Shown here: one piece after another, positions 61,322 to 64,000 of the stretch
Numbering within the stretch: the stretch's first letter is position 1
How the letters are laid out: each line of letters opens with the position of its first letter
Assembly (NCBI RefSeq): GCF_003991135.1
Contig: NZ_CP016379.1
Coordinates: 1,550,001 to 1,614,000, forward strand
Source: Anoxybacter fermentans
Lineage (GTDB): Bacteria > Bacillota > Halanaerobiia > DY22613
Direction of reading: 5' to 3'
DNA length: 64,000 nucleotides
Notes under the pieces: generated by a model
Seen by the model: the letters and a program-made list of their open reading frames with translations, nothing else
What the model was told of the DNA's origin: nothing
The model's database searches: none
Made by a program: the position numbers and the translations under genes

Positions 61322-62114
61322 CTACTTTGCCACCTTTTCAGGTTCTTTTTTGGACTCAGCTTCTTCTTTTTTCCACTCTTTCTGGACGGCTCTTAAGCTG
61401 GCCCTAAGCGCATCCATAAGATCTATACTATTCTGGAATTTCAATTTCTTCTCCTTCAATTTTATGACGGATAATTTTCAGCAGTTCTTATCTGTATTTA
61501 TCAGTATATTTCTTTGGGATAAATTCTGTAGATAAATTGAAAATTAACTCTTTTGCCATAGTCAGTTTATTTTCATGAATTTTGATTTTTTTAATAGATC
61601 TTCTATCCTCAAATCAGCATTATTTCTTACTTCAGCAGGAAAGTACATAGTTTCCAGACAAATTATCCCATTCTATAAAACTCTGCTATAAGCCATGCTT
61701 TCTTTATTACGAATAGTAATCTTAGCTATCGTAACTTTTCAGGTCTCCTTCATTGCCTGACCCAAAAAAATATATGCTTTTTCTCCTCCTTCACTGTGAG
61801 AAAAATAATAACTTTTGCTGTAGTAAATTGGGTCTCAACAAAGTCCACTATATCGATAGTTTTTGTGGAAGCCACCGGAATATTATCAAAATCCTCATCT
61901 CTAAGAATCACATATTTGCCTTTTTCATACTCATTATCCCCTGATAATACTATCATCAGAAACAACTTTATTACACCTGGGGCAGCACTTTTGATATATG
62001 ACAGGCATCATGAAGCTGACGAAACCGTAAACTTTTTTTGGAGGTTGCGACGTACATCTTTATTAAAACATTAACCAATCCAAAACTTATTGAACCTTTC
62101 CAGATACTTCTCAT
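61322..62114 (-). pseudogene. ku: Decayed Ku protein gene (NHEJ)
   Basis: From the ATG at 62114 the frame reads MRSIWKGSISFGLVNVLIKM, FRQLHDACH, a perfect Ku start, and then stops. Another frame gives EYEKGKYVILRDEDFDNIPV, ASTKTIDIVDFV (61750-61965). Further frames keep YSKSYYF, EGGEKAYIFLGQAM, ESMAYSRV and LETMYFPAEVRN, and the end reads SIDLMDALRASLRAVQKEWK, EKVAK. Several frameshifts and stops separate these pieces. Ku binds DNA ends in NHEJ; its partner ligD, 7 bases downstream, is also broken. Confidence 0.82.
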
Positions 62115-62130
62115 CTCTAAACCTCATCCC

Positions 62131-62343
62131 TTAGGCTTCCTTTTTCTTCTGTTTAGCCTTTTCTTCTTCTTTTTTCATCTTTCGAATCCGTTGCGTAATA
62201 AGTCCACCCAATCTTCCTGCCTCTTTGGCACTCAGACCACTCCAACCGTATTTACGTATTTTATCTGCCAAACCAATTTCATGTGCCACTTCCAATTTAA
62301 TCTCCAGTAATGTTAAATCATCTACTAACTTTCCTTTAGACAA
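62131..62343 (-). CDS. Small acid-soluble spore protein, SspF-like
   Basis: A 70-residue protein: LLEIKLEVAHEIGLADKIRK, YGWSGLSAKEAGRLGGLITQ, RIRKMKKEEE. The KLEVAHEIGL block resembles the GPR cleavage region and AKEAGRLGGLITQR the DNA-binding motif, both close to SspF-type alpha/beta SASP. The tail is Lys/Glu-rich. The start is TTG at 62343 behind GGGAGGTGA. A GAATA box and a weaker AAGAATA box 18 bases apart upstream may be a sigma-G promoter. Confidence 0.85.
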   Translation of the reverse strand: MSKGKLVDDLTLLEIKLEVAHEIGLADKIRKYGWSGLSAKEAGRLGGLITQRIRKMKKEEEKAKQKKKEA

Positions 62344-62433
62344 AAAATCACCTCCCTTTTTATCGGTATTCTTTGCAAAAGGAGGTGAGAATATTCCTTC
62401 CTCAGTTCTTTTTGTCTCAAAAATCAGTTCCGG

Positions 62434-63351
62434 TTAACCACTAACCTCCAGATAACTTTTCTCTTCCAGAGAATCATCAAACTTCTCAAGTTTCAAACTT
62501 GTCAGACAGATTCCTCCAAGAATTAATATTCCACCAATCAAAGTAAAAACCTGTGGCTTTTCATGCAAAATCAACCAGGCTAACAATGTTGCTCCTACCG
62601 GTTCTCCCAATATACTGGCTGAAACCACAGAAGCATGCAAATATTTCAAAGCCCAATTAAGTGAAGTATGGCCAATAATAGTTGGCACCAAAGCCAGCAT
62701 CACCATACTAAACCAGGTCAATGAATCATAACCTAAAAGGTGAATCTGGTTAATAAGGATATAAAGAAGCAAAAATAGAGAACAAAATCCATACACTGAT
62801 AAAATATATACTCCCAGGGATAGAGATTTACGCAGATGGCGGCCAACAAGAAAATATCCTGCAGCCATAATTGAACCACCCAGGGCCATTAGATCACCAT
62901 ACAAATTGGTAACACTTAATGACAAATCACCGGCTCCAATCACAAGACTACCAACACAAGCCAGAGCAATCCCGGAGAGTAGAAAAAGACCGGGCTTTTC
63001 TTTTAAAATCAAAGCTGCAGCAACAGCCACAAAAATGGGCTGGGTAGTAACAAAGATTACAGAACTTGCCACACTGGTATGGGCAAAAGATGAAATCCAG
63101 AAGATAAAATGTAAAGAAAGTAATAATCCCCCAAGAACAAGAAGAAAGATTTGTCTTTTAGTAAGAGTTCTAAATTCCTTTCCTCTTTTAGCTATAGTAA
63201 AAGGTGCAAGAATCAAAGTAGCAACACCCATTCGATAAAAGGCAACTACTGCTGGCGGTGCAGAAGCAAGTTTGATAAAAATAGCAGCAAAGGAAACTGC
63301 AGCAACACCAATCACTAAAGCAATATAAGGAGGAATTTTGGGGCGCATCAC
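62434..63351 (-). CDS. DMT-family (EamA) transporter
   Basis: A 305-residue, ten-helix protein with two EamA repeats: YIALVIGVAAVSFAAIFIKL, AFYRMGVATLILAPF, ALGGSIMAAGYFLVGR and GHTSLNWALKYLHASVVSAS, LGEPVGATLLAWLILHEKP. These are drug/metabolite exporters; the substrate cannot be read from sequence. It starts (GTG 63351 or ATG 63348) at the stop of the upstream GNAT gene in TAGTGATG, so translation is probably coupled. Confidence 0.88.
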   Translation of the reverse strand: MMRPKIPPYIALVIGVAAVSFAAIFIKLASAPPAVVAFYRMGVATLILAPFTIAKRGKEFRTLTKRQIFLLVLGGLLLSLHFIFWISSFAHTSVASSVIFVTTQPIFVAVAAALILKEKPGLFLLSGIALACVGSLVIGAGDLSLSVTNLYGDLMALGGSIMAAGYFLVGRHLRKSLSLGVYILSVYGFCSLFLLLYILINQIHLLGYDSLTWFSMVMLALVPTIIGHTSLNWALKYLHASVVSASILGEPVGATLLAWLILHEKPQVFTLIGGILILGGICLTSLKLEKFDDSLEEKSYLEVSG

Positions 63352-64000
63352 TATTCATCACCCCCTCTTAACTTCAGTTCATAAACAAAAACGTTAGCAT
63401 CTATACCTTCTTCCCAATGTTTAAAGCCCTGATCTAAATAAATCGATTTCAATCGGGAATCGTTGGGAATCATAGCTGCCAAAGTCTTAAATCCCCGTCT
63501 TACAGCATCCTCATAAACCCATTGTAAAAGAGCTGTAATAGCTTCATCTGTTCCTGTTACCATTGGGATATAATAGCTATTATCTTTTTTATGATCTGGA
63601 TAAATGAAAATACCCCCAACAATCTGACCATCTTTTTTCAAATAGTAAATATGACCTCTCTTTATTGCATTGTTAAGTTCTTCTTTTTTAAGTTTTTTAA
63701 AAAACCATCCCAATCCTATAAAACCATTTACTACTTTCTGCTCTGGCGCATTTAAGAAAAGCTGAACCAATTCTTCATAGTCCACCCCATTTAAAGTAGC
63801 CTGCATAACTTCATCTCTAAAAAGATTTTTTGTAGGATTTACTTTCTGTTCAGCATAATAAAAATCAGCAATCCGCTTAAATCCGTAACTCTCAATTATA
63901 TGAATACTGGCATCGTTTTGATAATATGTACTTAACTGTAATCGATCAAAACCCATCTCCCGTCCTTTTCGAATGAAATAGCGGGTTATTTCTCTGGCAT
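63351..64000 (-). CDS. GNAT-family N-acetyltransferase (partial, runs off the window)
   Basis: The frame is open to the right edge; the ATG at 63956 is internal, because the upstream codons read REITRYFIRKGREMGFDRLQ, a normal GNAT continuation. After GFDRLQLSTYYQNDASIHII and ESYGFKRIADFYYAEQKVNP (the end of one GNAT domain) comes a second domain, with GQIVGGIFIYPDH, LLQWVYEDAVRRGFKTL and DSRLKSIYLDQGFKHWEEG. So this is at least a tandem GNAT protein. Its acceptor is unknown. The stop is TAG at 63351-63353. Confidence 0.78.
   Translation of the reverse strand, partial: AREITRYFIRKGREMGFDRLQLSTYYQNDASIHIIESYGFKRIADFYYAEQKVNPTKNLFRDEVMQATLNGVDYEELVQLFLNAPEQKVVNGFIGLGWFFKKLKKEELNNAIKRGHIYYLKKDGQIVGGIFIYPDHKKDNSYYIPMVTGTDEAITALLQWVYEDAVRRGFKTLAAMIPNDSRLKSIYLDQGFKHWEEGIDANVFVYELKLRGGDE

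Overview
The window reads as AT-rich DNA of an anaerobic, endospore-forming member of the Firmicutes (Clostridia or Halanaerobiales-like; the species is not identified). Signs of this are sporulation genes (spoIIP, gpr, yqfC, yqfD, three SASP genes), a HrcA/CIRCE heat-shock operon, oxygen-sensitive thiamine synthesis through ThiH, and strong AGGAGG-type ribosome sites. Nearly all genes lie on the minus strand. Their order matches, in blocks, the large conserved cluster known from Bacillus subtilis between nadD and recO.

Layout by coordinate: 1-7961 recO (partial), a Pcm-like methyltransferase, deoC, era, cdd, a DUF3048 lipoprotein, a DUF502 protein, a CorC-type protein, a DgkA-PAP2 fusion and ybeY. 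7942-14145 holds pgpH, phoH, yqfD, yqfC and two DUF421 proteins. 14662-18657 is an ECF sigma/anti-sigma/nfeD/floA operon with a matching ECF-type promoter. 18730-22859 holds yqeY, rpsU, hinT, mtaB, rsmE and prmA. 23022-24257 holds an isolated kinase-like gene and a HAD protein. 24710-30940 is hrcA-grpE-dnaK-dnaJ plus hemW. 31206-33742 holds an IS200-like transposase and lepA, which carries an in-frame UAG. 33809-38353 holds spoIIP, gpr, a holin-like membrane protein, rpsT (plus strand) and holA. 38459-42577 holds a phosphoesterase and an arsenic block (acr3, two arsR, a redox thiol protein, an ArsP-like permease). 42918-53937 is bounded by two near-identical SASP genes with sigma-G-type promoters and contains pabA/B/C and a TPP-riboswitch-controlled thiamine operon (thiS-F-G-H-E-C-tenI). 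54104-60470 holds comEC, comEA, rsfS, an LCP protein, yqeK and nadD. 60564-62114 holds decayed ligD and ku genes, followed by a third SASP, a DMT transporter and a partial GNAT gene.

The most striking non-gene structure is a family of dispersed long palindromes, called LPE here, with 13 copies in 64 kb. Each has ends of the form TGATT..ACTGCAAAAAGCTAATTTT and its reverse complement, and is about 184 or 223 bp long. Four copies have perfect 4-bp flanking direct repeats. One copy has a natural empty site in the window, at the paralogous SASP locus. Paired changes preserve base pairing in the stem. Several insertions supply the stop codon of the neighbouring gene. This looks like a non-autonomous (MITE-like) element whose partner transposase is not in the window.

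Other points: DeoC lacks its Schiff-base lysine; the IS200-like TnpA has HVR instead of its HUH motif; the NHEJ pair ku-ligD is broken; and the thi/pab block looks like an island between duplicated SASP genes. All functional calls come from reading motifs and synteny by eye; no database search was run.
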